Below, piece by piece: positions 11,441-22,105 of a DNA stretch of 64,000 bases. The stretch covers positions 1 through 64,000 of the forward strand of contig JAPTJF010000025.1 of assembly GCA_029339195.1 (NCBI GenBank). Direction: 5' to 3'. Within the stretch, counting starts at the first letter, position 1. Every line of letters starts with the position of its first letter. The position numbers were made by a program, and so were the translations under genes. The notes under the pieces were generated by a model that searched no databases, was not told where the DNA came from, and was given only the letters and a program-made list of their open reading frames with translations. The DNA comes from Micractinium sp. NFX-FRZ (Eukaryota > Chlorophyta > Trebouxiophyceae > Chlorellales > Chlorellaceae).

Positions 11441-11723
11441 GCGGCGTGCGTCGCACACGGGCGCCAAACGCCGCCGACGTCGCGGGTGCCAAAGTTGCGT
11501 GGTTCCCAGCATCGGCATGTGTGTGTGCTGGCAGCCACTATTGGCTGCAGCTGCAAGAGCTGCAAGTGCATTCCAGCTGCTACATAGTCATGAATCACGA
11601 CTTTCAGACTTATCAGGCCACCCGCTGCCATGAGCTGCGTGTCCCTTCGTCCACATATTGTCTTGCGTCCCTTTGGCTTACAATGTCCCTGTCGTTGATG
11701 ACCCCTGCCTGACTGTTTTAACG

Positions 11724-11804
11724 CCCTCGCAGCTATGTGCCTGCTGTTTTGTATCCAGCTCACACCCTCGCAGCTATGTGCCTGCTGTTTTGTATCCAGC
11801 TCAC
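11724..11804. repeat. 41-bp tandem duplication
   Basis: Two exact copies of a 40-bp unit starting CCCTCGCAGCTATGTGCCTG, separated by one base, in the cupin 3' flank. Confidence 0.95.
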
Positions 11805-11831
11805 GTCATCCAAGCTCTCCAATTGCATCTG

Positions 11832-11836
11832 TGTAA
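11832..11836 (+). terminator. TGTAA polyadenylation motif
   Basis: TGTAA, the chlorophyte poly(A) signal, lies about 450 bases past the cupin stop on the coding strand. The distance is long, so the assignment is tentative. Confidence 0.35.
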
Positions 11837-12385
11837 GCAGCCCTCTCAGAAGAGAACGCCAGGCAGGCAGCGGGCAACACACAGCACACCTTCCTGCCAG
11901 CTGGTCTCGCACCCTTTGGCAGAGCTAACCCCACGTCTCCAACACCCCCCTTCGGTTGGGAGCGCTCCCCATCCCCGGCACGCCTTCTCCGCCACCCCCA
12001 GGCGCTGCCCCATGCTCTCTTGGTTTTTAAGTTATTACCACGTCAGGGAAAGAATGTGCAAGAGGGTGACGCTCGGCGGAAGGGTCGGTGGCGGGCATAA
12101 GAGCGGTGGCTGGGGGGTTGCTGCTGGTGGTGGGTGGGGTGATACGCATGCAAACCAGTGCAAGCAAGGGGTGTGTGTGTGGTGTGGTAGCAGGGACATG
12201 TACAGGGCTCCAAGGCGGTGGCGGGCGCAAAACAACGGCAGCCCCACGTCACAAGTCGGGGGTGCAAATCTGTTTAAACCAACAGGGGGTTGGGGAGCGC
12301 GCGCCGTCACCTATGGGCAAACAAGCTAACGAGACGACGGCGCTCCCGCCCGCCAGGCAGCGCTGGCTAGTGCTGGGCCGGCTGT

Positions 12386-14280
12386 CTACTTGTCCATCTG
12401 GGCAGCAATCAGGTCGGCGGCCTCCTGCAGGCCACAGGGGAAGAAGGGGACCGAAGGAGGGAGGGGAGCGGTGAGGAGAGCCGTTGACGGGACAGAGGAG
12501 CAGCAGGGTGACGTGGCACAGATGCGGCAGCGGCAGCAGGCAAACATCATCGTTTGCAGTGTAGCAAGGCAGGCGAGACGACAAGAAGGGAGGCCGTCTA
12601 CTGCATTCAAGCCAAGCCAGCTTGCCCTCATGTTCGAACACTGCAGCAATCGAGGCTTGCCTGCACGGTGGAAATCTTCTCGGCGCCCTCCTCGTCCAGC
12701 TGGATGTCAAACTGCGGGAGCACAAAAAGTGCGCCAGGACGGCGAGTTCAGTGAGTGACGCATGAATGGGGAGTGCGTTGGTTGGCTCGCAGCGCACGCG
12801 AGGAGGAGCACGGGCCGGCGCGGGGCCGGGTCGTGTGCACACCCCCACAGATCTTCGCTGCGTGCCCTCGAACACTCTGCCCTCCAAAACCAGGCTCCCC
12901 GCCTTCCCCCCACCTCCTCCATACCCCTGCCAGCCCCCCAGGCAGCTCTCTCCCGCCCCACCTTCTCCTCCAGCGCCATCATGATCTCCACGGTGTCCAG
13001 AGAGTCGGCACCCAGGTCCACAAACTTGGAGTCGGCGGCGACCTGCGCACCGAGGGTTGTTCAACCGTGGAGGGGGAGGGCGAGGGGGGCGGGCCGCGGT
13101 GAGCACAGGGGGCAGAGGTTCGGGGGGGGAGGTGGAGGGGCTGGGCCTGGAAGCAATGGGCCTGGAAGCAATGGGCCTGGAAGCAATGGGCCTGGAAGCA
13201 ATGGGCCTGGAAGCAATGGGCCCAGGCGGTGGCGGCTGGCGCTGGAAGAGGGATGTATGAGCGGACGGGCAGAGAGGCGGTCTGGGCGCTGGACGGCTGC
13301 CGTGAGTGGCTGCCATGCCTTGCACAGAGCCGGAGCTGTACAGTTCAGGCTGCGCCAAGAGCGCTAAGAGGCCCAATGTTGAGGCTGGGGGGCTGCGCTC
13401 GGCTGCCCACACGGATTGCGTGGCATACGCCGTCGCCGCCGCCTGGCACGGCCGCAGGCACTCTGCTGGGCTCCAGTTTGCTGCAGTGGCTGACAGGGCG
13501 CCTCCCAAGGCACGCTGGCGCCCTCAGAAGGACTGATCACAGCATTGATCGCCTTGATGCTTTGGGTTTGGGGCTGCGGCGGCGGCTGTTGACCGGCAGC
13601 GGCCGGCCGGCAGGCGCTCGGACGAGCCCACGGGAAACCCGCTGCCTGCTGCTCACTCCTGGCCTGCGCGAACCCCGTCACATGTGCTCCAACCTGGCAC
13701 AGCCTATGAAAACAGCAGTGCTTCTGCCTGCAACCCACGCGCCAGGCTGTAGGAGCAGCGGGTGGCGGAGGCGGTTGCCTGTGCGCCCGCCCCTGCCCAC
13801 CCACCCCGCGCGGACACCCACCTTGTCCAGGTCAGTGCCCAGCTGCTCGGCGATGATGGAGCGCACGTCGGACAGCACAGCGGCCTTGTCCTGCAGCCAG
13901 AAAGTATGGAGGAGGGCTCCCAAGGTCGGCAGAGAAAGGTGGGCAGGTTGAGGCATGCTCGGCCTCGTGTGCTCTCAGGCGGCGCGGCGTCCCGACTCAC
14001 CGCTGCGGCGCGCACGATCATGCGCTGGGCGCGCATGGCACGGGGGGCCTTGGCCTGCAGGCGATGGAGCAGCAAGCGGGGGAAGGTCAGCCCGGCACCC
14101 AGTGCCAACTTGGGAGATAGACCCCCTGCAGCACGCCCCGCTGCCTCAGGCTCCAGCCTGAGCTACATCACTGGTGGTCACGGCCGGCATCGCCGCAATG
14201 AGGTTGCACCGGCACCACAATTTCACCTGGACGGCCAGGGGGCGGGACAGGGCCACGCGGGAGGACAGGGCGGAGGCCAT
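12386..14280 (-). CDS. ACP: Acyl carrier protein, plastid-targeted
   Basis: Six exons: 14280-14227, 14054-14001, 13890-13822, 13042-12962, 12711-12661 and 12424-12386, 115 aa. The first two exons encode a basic, Ser/Ala/Arg-rich transit peptide (MASALSSRVALSRP). The mature part carries the invariant phosphopantetheine site DLGADSLDTVEIMM with Ser at about 73, then the helix IQLDEEGAEKISTVQEAADL. It carries the growing acyl chain in plastid fatty acid synthesis. The last intron begins with GC: retaining the conserved TVQEA junction requires CAG/GCAAGC. The only nearby GT donor would delete Val-Gln. The intron between exons 3 and 4 is long and holds a 15-bp minisatellite. Confidence 0.96.
12655..12666 (-). 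other. GC 5' splice site (GTGCAG/GCAAGC)
   Basis: Needed to keep the conserved ISTVQEA sequence of acyl carrier proteins; the intron ends in a normal CTGCAG acceptor. Confidence 0.85.
13142..13222. repeat. 15-bp minisatellite in ACP intron
   Basis: GGGCCTGGAAGCAAT repeated five times plus a partial unit, without visible substitutions. Confidence 0.97.
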
Positions 14281-15246
14281 GGTGTCTGTCTGTGTGTGAT
14301 CGGGTGAACGAGGGAGAATGGAGGCCGATTTTCATGTGTAGCGGCAGTCTTCACAACCCACACCACGCAGCACGCCAGGCACCCCGGGATAGGGGAAGTG
14401 CTGATGCACAATGCATGCCGTTGATCACTGCCGCCACCTGCCGAGATGCAATCCAAGGCCAGCAAGCGGCCTGCGACGCCCCGCTGCCCGCCATCATGAG
14501 GCCCAAAGTGCGACGAGGAGCACTGTTACACTTGCCAAGAGGGCAGGGGGGCAGGCAGGTCTAATGACAGAGAGAGGAAGGATCAGGGGAGCGAAGTCAG
14601 CTCGGAGTCATTGGCGGTGTTGCCGGTAGGCTGGCGGAGCAACCGACTGGTCGCCGCCGCCACTGCTGGCGGCGGGACACAACCGAGCGAAGAGGGGGAC
14701 AGATGAGAGGCGGGATGCTGGTGACGTCTGCACTGCGGCCTGCCGGCAGATCAAAACTCGCGGCGCCAAGCTTGGTAACAGTCAAATGTTGGGTTGGTAT
14801 CAAGAGGGGCAGGGCGGGGGGCAGTGCGGTGCCAGGTTTGGTAGAGGCAATGGGTGGGTGCACACAACAGTCGGTGGAGAGGGAGCAGACAGGGGAGCAC
14901 AAGTGCGGGGATGCTGTAATGGGAGATTGAACAAAGGGGTCGATGCCGGAATGGGGCGCGCCTGCCTGAAGGGTTTCGTGGTGCTTGCTGCTCTGGTCCT
15001 GCCTAAGTAAGTGGCGTGAAAAAATCCTACATCCTGAGTACCGGAGGGATGTAAAGGGAGGGGGCGGCTGGCTGCGTCGTGCCAGCTGGCGGGAATGGCC
15101 GCCAGCCGGGGGCGCAGATTGCGAGCCACCCCAGGGGGCCCACCGCGCCTGGGCTGGTATCAGCCGCAGTCGTGGCGGGATCGGGGCGGGGGGGGGACGT
15201 TGGGGGATGAGCCCCCTGCTGCTGCAGCGGCTCATGAAGTGCCTGC
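14281..15246. other. Intergenic: ACP promoter and CPP gene 3' flank
   Basis: No convincing exon. A TTACA at 14526-14530 would be a TGTAA signal on the minus strand, far from the CPP stop. Confidence 0.5.
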
Positions 15247-18200
15247 TCAGCACATGGACGAGCTCAGCTCAAACAGCGCGGAAATGGCGTCCTCGTCTTC
15301 CGCTGTAGGCGCGCACTGCGCGTGCGCCAGCAGCGCCGGCAGGCTGCCGCAGGCGCCAGCCGACGCGGCCGCAGCGGCGGCTGCCGCGGCCGCTGTCTCG
15401 CCCACCAGCGCTTTCTTCAGCAGCGCCACGCGGTCCGACACCTTGGGCCGGGCGGCGGCGCCCTTGCTGCCGTTGTCCAGCGCGACCTGCAGGGGTGGGG
15501 GCACAGCAGGCACAGCACGAGTTGGGGTGTGGCAGCGCAGCAGGCAATGCATGCTGGCGTCTTGTAGAGCGCACAGCAAGGACCGTGGGTGCAGCGTGCA
15601 GGGATGCAGGGAGGCCCGCAGGGATGGTTGGATGCAGCGGCGGTCGGGCAAAGGAGGCGTGTGGAGCATGAAAGCGTGGGGGCCAGGGGGAGCGGGGGAT
15701 CAGGCGAAGAGTGTTTGATGCGGAAGCCTGGGGGCAGGGGCGAGGATCAGGCAAAGGAGGCGTGTGGAGCATGAAAGCGTGGGGGCCAGGGGGAGCGGGG
15801 GATCAGGCGAAGAGTGTTTGTTGTTGATGCCTGGGGGCAGGGGCAAGGCTCAGGCGGAGAGGCCTGTTTACAAGCCTTCCGTTTCATGGTTCAGACGTGG
15901 AAACGTGGGGCAGGGTCAGGGTTGGGGGACTCACCGGCAGGGAGTTGGCGCGCTTGAGGGGCGGGGAGACCATCTCCAGTCCCCACTGCGACGCCTCGGC
16001 AGCCACAGCGCCCAGCACGCCGCCGCTGGCCGCACGCCGCGGGCGTTTGCTGCAGCACGGGAGGGGTTTGCACGCAGGTGGCAGGGACGCGGTGAGCAGT
16101 GGCCGCCAGATGGCAGGACAGAGTGAGCGATGGCAAGCAGGTGGTGATCAGCATGGGTAGAGGGGAGGGGGTGGCAGGAAGGCGAACCTGGACACCGCGC
16201 ATTGCCATGGCTGAGAGGCAGGCAAACAAGCAATGTGTGCTGGACAGTACAGTGCCGGCCACCGCAGCGCAAGCATCAATCCGGGCACAGGGCGACGTGC
16301 GCACCTGCGCTGTGAGGCGGCGGTGTTGTAGCTGCCCCCGTCGTTCTCGTCCGCCGACCCGTGGGACAGCTGGCTGTCGGCGGTGGGCGAGTTGGCGCGG
16401 CTGCGCACACGGCTGCAGCAGGCGGGGGGCAGCGGGGGAGACGGCCAAGGGGTCAAGCAGTGTGGTGAGTGTGTGTCAGCCCTGGGAAGGTGTCTGAGCT
16501 AGCGGTGCTGCATTCTGCGCTTGGAACCCAGCCAGCCAGCGGAGCCTGCCTAGACTACAGCTGTAGTAGGTGAACAGCTGGCAGGCTGGCAGGCTCACCT
16601 GCCGGGCAGCGGGGGGCGGCCCTGCAGTCCGGCCACGCCCCCTGTGAGGGTGCCTGCCGCGGCCGACACCAGCTTGCGGCGGGCCACCAGCTTGGCGATT
16701 GCCATGTGGGGCGCGGGTGATGTGGCGGTGTCTGCAGAGGGAGGCATGAGGGGCGGCAAGGCGGGTTGGCAGAGGGGTAGGGCGGAAGGCGGGAGGGGCG
16801 GCAGCAATAGCAGGAGGGTTGGCAGAGGGGTAGGGCGGGAGACGGGAGGGGCGGCGGTTGCAGGATGGCCAGGGGCGCAGCTGGGGAGGCAGGAGCGGGG
16901 CTTGGCAGCAGGGCTGGCGGGGCACGGCAGGCTGCAGGGGCACCCATCCAAGCCACGAGAAGACGGGGCCGGGCCGAGGTGGGCAGCCCTCTGCCGCAGT
17001 GGAGGGCAGAGCAGTATGCTGAGGAACAACAGCCTTAAGTGCACGGATTTCACGACTTCACTCACCATGGATCTCAGAGTCCATGGGTCCCGCCACGTCA
17101 GACAGGTGTGACGTCAGCGCCGACGCCATCTTGAAGGGGCCGCCCGGGGTGAAGGCCGCCACCGGCGCTGCTGCCGGCACGGGTGCTCCGCCCGCCGAGG
17201 GTGCCGCCGTGGTGGCTGCAGGGCAGGACACCGCATCCGCCATGCTTTCCTCCAGCTGCTGCTGCTGCTGCTCTGCCAGGGTGGCAGCTGCTGCATAGGT
17301 GGCCGCCGCTGCCGCCGCCAGAGGGTTCAGTGCAAAGGCGGCTGCGGCTGCGGCATCAAAGGCTGCCGGCAGCGGGGGCGGCGCCCCAAACATGCCGCCT
17401 GCCGGCTGGAATGCATGCAGCACGGCCGCCGCGGCTGCGCTGGCGGGGTTGAGGGCGGGCAGGCTGGATGCCGGTGCGGGCTCTGGCATGGGCGGCAGCC
17501 CAGCAAAGGCAAAGCCCGCCCCAGCCATGTGTGGCATGGGCAGGGGGGGCAGCTGCAGCGGCTGCGCGCGCGCGCCCCTGCCCCGCCGCCCGCCGCTGCC
17601 GGCTCCCTCCATAACTGACGCTGCCGCCACGGGCAGAGGCTGGTGGAACATGGCCAGCACATCTGCAGTGGCATCGGCCCAGCCCTGGGACGCCGCCTGC
17701 TTGGCCAGCATGGGCCCCAACAGAGCATCGCCATCGCTGCATGGCAATCAGTGGTGGACACGGGTGGGCGGGGGGTGAGTGGGCGAGGGCGGAGTAGGGA
17801 GGGGCAGCACAGGGAGGGGGTGCATCAGTCTGTTTGGCCAGCCAGCAGAGGGGGAGACAGACAGACAGTCTCGGAAGCTGCGGGTGGGTGGCGCACATAT
17901 GGAGTGGTGTAGGAACAACAGAAGCGGTGCATGGGCTTGATAGTTGGAGAGGGACCACAGCATGCACAGCGCGCATCGGAGGAGCGCATCAGCAAAACAA
18001 GGAGGAGGAGAGGAGGGAAGGTGCGCGGCCGCCTCACGTGTTGCGGCAGTCGTCACACTGGCAGATGTCGGGGTTGCAGCGCGCGCCGGCGTGGAAGCAC
18101 TCGCAGTACTTCTTCAGACACTTGCTGCGCTTGCACTTGCACCCGCGCTTGTGGCCCTCGGTGGCGGTGACCTGCGGGGGGGGGGAAGAGCGGGGGAAGG

Positions 18201-20079
18201 GGAGGTGGGCGGGTGGGGGCGGTGGGGGGAGGGGGCAGGTTTGGGGTGGGGCGGGGAGCGGGGAGGCAGCGCCAGTAAGAGGCCAGGGTTGCCCATGCCA
18301 CCCTCCTCCAAGAGGATAGGGGGAACATGAGCAGCAGCCTTAGCCATTCTGAGCTGAGAGGCGCCATGGTTCTGTGCCAGCACACGCCCTCAACGGAACA
18401 CGCGATGGAGCACACGCTGCGTGCTTCGTCGCACTCACCTTGACCTCAAAGGCGGTGGGGTTCTTTGCCAGGACCACCTCGCGCGCCGCCTGCACCGCGC
18501 CCATGTCGGCTGCCGTGTTGCTGCAGTTGAGGCAGGAGCAGGAGGGGGCGCAGAAGCCGCCTGCAGGCAGGGAGGGGGTCGGGGCAAGGGGGGGTGAACG
18601 CATGGGGTGGAGGAGGGGCTGCATAGAGTCAGCGCCGTGGAAGTGTGGAGAAGCGGGCGGATGCAGGGGCCGGCGCAGCAGGTGTGTTGGCTTGTAGGCA
18701 CGGCTGGAAGGCGGGCATGGCATGGCAGAGCCGGCTCCAGCTGGCTCCAGCTGGCACAGCTTCAGACAAAGCTGCCCCTGCGGCCCTCACCTGATGCGAA
18801 GCACTCGCAGTACATCTTCAGGCACATGCTGCGCTTGCAGTTGCAGGGCCGCTGCTCCCGCTGCTGGGAGCCGGCGACAGGCAGCAGGGAGGAGGCAGCC
18901 GACTGCCGGCGCAGCACCGGCAGGGCGGGGCCTGCAGCGGCCGCCGCAGCGGCCGCCGCCATCGCGGCTGCATGCATGGGCGGCGGCGGGGGCGCCAGCG
19001 CCGCCTCCTGCAGCAGGCTGGCCAGCGCAGGCACATGCTGCTGCTGCTGCGGGAAGCAGGTGGAAGCGCCGGCAGAGCCACGCTGCTCCAGGCCACCGCA
19101 GAGGCCGCTGAGGGTGGCAGCGGCATCACCGTCTGCCGCGTCTACTGCTGCAGGGGCGGCTGGCGCCGCCGCTGCTGCTGCCGCGTCGCTGCTGCTGCCC
19201 AGGGCACCGGCCAGGCCTTGCAGGCTGGCCAGCACCTCGGCTGCCAGCGGAGTGGTGGCTGGGAGGCCGCCGCCGGGGGTGGGGGCTGGCGCCCTGACCG
19301 CCGTGGCGGGGACTGCTGCGGGGGCGCGGCGCTGTTCAAAGGGCGTGGCAGGGAGCCCTGCGGCCTGCAGCAGGCAGTAAGAAGGGGCCGCGGAGATTGG
19401 TCAAGAAACGGTCCTGGGTGGTGCCATGGTATTGGACAGGCCTGAGCAGAGGGCTGGCGCCCGCAACTCGCATGCCGCCGGTGCCATCCCGCACTCCCTG
19501 CTGGCGCCAACACCCCATGGGGCTCACCTGGGCCCCAGCTGAAGCGCCCACTGCAAATTGGGGCGTTTGGTCAGCTGCGCCTGGCTGCCGGGGCGCTGCA
19601 GGTCAAACAGGCGGGGTGTCAATGAGGTGAGTGGCTTGGCAGGCGGGCCATGGCGGCAGCGGGCGGGGCGGTGGCGGGCACGGTCCGGCCTGGGCAGCAA
19701 GGCGGCAAGGGTTGTGCAAGCCGGCGCCAATGTAGACACGCAGCCTACCCTGGTCTGCTGCTGCCACGATCGCGGCGGGGAGCGCCTTGGGGTGCAGCAG
19801 GGCCTCCAGCTCTTGCGTCATGCGCTGCAGCGCCAACAGTTGGCTGGTCTGCCCATCTGTGCCCAGCGGCTTCTCGCTCAGCGTCGCCTGCGTGCATGAC
19901 CCATGAAGCGCGGTCGTGAAGACGCGCAGAGCGGGTTCGAGCGTTCAAAGCGGTTGCCAACCGGGCTGACTCGCCGGCCGGCCAACCGACCCCTCGCCCG
20001 CCGCCCTGGTTGCGGCGCCCACCTTGAGCGATTCAAGCCGAAAGGCAACGTCTGCCAGTGCGTCCTGCACCGATGCCAT
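15247..20079 (-). CDS. CXC-domain (tesmin/TSO1/LIN54-like, CPP family) DNA-binding protein
   Basis: Eleven exons: 20079-20023, 19887-19749, 19595-19528, 19364-18791, 18560-18439, 18171-18038, 17736-17066, 16731-16599, 16412-16305, 16049-15935 and 15486-15247, 786 aa. The two CXC modules are CNCKRSMCLKMYCECFASG, about residues 260-300, and CKCKRSKCLKKYCECFHAG, about 321-365. They are joined by the conserved KNPTAF linker, which together make the CRC domain that binds TTYRAA-type cell-cycle gene elements in the family. Exon boundaries cut each CXC in two, with phases restoring the zinc-binding cysteines. The flanks are Ala/Pro/Gln-rich. The C-terminal part has SKRPRRA and SPPLKRANSLP, likely nuclear localisation or regulatory segments. 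Expected role is a nuclear regulator in a DREAM/MuvB-like complex. Confidence 0.9.
15648..15853. repeat. 103-bp tandem duplication in CPP intron
   Basis: Two copies, 15648-15750 and 15751-15853, both starting GCAAAGGAGGCGTGTGGAGC, with a few differences near the ends, in the last intron. Confidence 0.93.
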
Positions 20080-21234
20080 CACGCAGAAGGCGCTCAGCGG
20101 CAGTGGGCGGGGTAGCGGAGAGGCCGGAGCTAACACCGCTGCGCAAGGTGAACGGGAGGCGTTCAAACGCCTCGCAGATGAGAGGGTAGACAGCAGAAAT
20201 TGAACTGGGCTTTTGAAACCGCCCCGCCGCCCCGCTTGAGTTCAACCGACCCTGCCAGCCTGGCGGCCGGCGGCAGTTGCAGTTGGGGCAGCGGTGACGG
20301 CTGCAGCCTTCTGGTCAGCCGCGCGCTCAGGTGCGATGTGTGGTGTTCATTTCAACCGAGTTGGCCGGTTGCAGAGATGCGCTCTGCTCCCCGCTCGGCC
20401 GCCATGGTGGTTAGGGTTATCGCTCGCAACACCATCACCACTTGAGCGAGCGCACCGTCATGGTCACCGTGCAGCCTGCAGGGGCCCGTACCGTAACATT
20501 CACATGGCCCAGAAGACCCCCAGCTGCCATGCCCTTCCAATGCCAGCGACTGCTGTGAAGGTCAGGTGTGGTGGCGGGGCCGCTCGGCTCACAGCGTCTC
20601 AGCCCTCTTGCTGGGCCAGTGTCCACGCCTTCCAGCCCTCGCTATGCAGTACCCTATCTCAAACCGACTTGTTCCAGCCTCCTTTGATTGACGAATGTTT
20701 TGGTCATAAAAGTAGTGTGTGCTCGTCTGGGGTTGGCTAGTGCAGGCAGGACGCTGGCGTCGTGCGCCTCACTCAATTCGGTCTGCACCCTGCTTGGGCA
20801 CACAGGGGCGTGCGTCAGGATAGCATGCTGCGAAGCGTCACTTTGGCAAGGGTGTCGCACTCGAGGTCGTGGTCGAATATCCATCTGCGTGGTTTTGCAT
20901 GTAAGGTGGCAATGGAAACACAAGGAGGGGAGCAGCAGGCGGCGCGTGCAGCACTTGCAGCGCAAGAATCGTGGGGCTGGCAGCCATGTGGGAAGCAAAT
21001 GCTGGGTGCCAAAGCAGGGGGGTGGGTTCAGATAACCCATCATACAGAGGGAGATTTAATAAGCGGCATGGGATAGGCGTACGAAATCGATGTCGACAGG
21101 TTCGGTTGCAACAGGTATGCAGGATAGGCACAGAGCATGCGTGGGATGGGGAAGGCGGGAAGCGGGCCAGTGGGGTGGTGGCGCTGCACTTGGGGCGGCA
21201 CGGGGCGCACGCATGAGGGCAGGCTTTTGCCATG
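20080..21234. other. Intergenic: CPP promoter and MORC 3' flank
   Basis: About 1.15 kb of lower GC content without a supported exon. Confidence 0.55.
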
Positions 21235-22043
21235 TCATGCCAGGCGGGCACGCTTTGGAGAGCTGCCGCCGCAGCCGGCGCCCCTTCCGTCGCTGCCGCT
21301 GTCGGTGCCTGGCGGGAGCTGGTCTGCTCCGCTCCCGCCCTCCTCCCGGCTGCCTCCATTGCACAGCGGCGACTGCGCTGGCTGGCATTCCTGGCTGCCA
21401 GCCCTGGCTCTGAGCTGCACACCAGCTGCCGTGCCTCCGCAGGACGGCTGCAGCGTGCTCAGCGTGCTCAGCACAGCAGGCAAACCAGGGCTGCTGCTGG
21501 GTAGGCCCAGCAGCCCCAACTGCTGCAGCAGCAGGTGCTGCTGCTGCTGCCCCTGCATCCGGGCCGAACCTGCTGCCGACGTTGCAGCGAAAGCTTCCTG
21601 CCCTGGCAGGCTGCTTGGCGGCAGCAGCGGGCCGCCTGGCAGGCCCAGCGGGCTTCCGAGCAGGCCTGCTGTGGCACCAGCATGTGGGGGCTGGGGTGCA
21701 CCAAAGCACGGTGCAGCGGGGGGCGCAGCTTGCAGATGTGCCAGGCTGAGGAGCTGAGCTGGCGCCAGCTGTTGCAGCGCGGCGCTTGCGGCTGCTGCTG
21801 AGCCTGCTGCTGGGCCTGCTGGGCCTGCTGGGCCTGGCTGCAGCATGGCCAGCAGAGACAGCAGCTGCCGGGCCTCATCCTGCTGCTTCTCCTGCCGCTG
21901 AGCGGCGTGCAGCTGCTGCTGCAGGCGGCCCAGCTGCTGCTGCGCCTGCTGCACCGCCGCTGAGAGCGCCAGGGAAGTGGGCGCGCCGTGCTGCTGCTGC
22001 GCCTGCTGTGCTCCCGCCAGCAGGGCCAATGCAAGGTCCCCCG

Positions 22044-22105
<62 letters not shown>

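Larger units (their letters stand above)
11379..12385. other. Convergent intergenic region, cupin / ACP
   Basis: Holds 3' UTRs of two convergent genes, stop-codon repeats and a 41-bp tandem duplication. No exon was seen. Confidence 0.6.
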
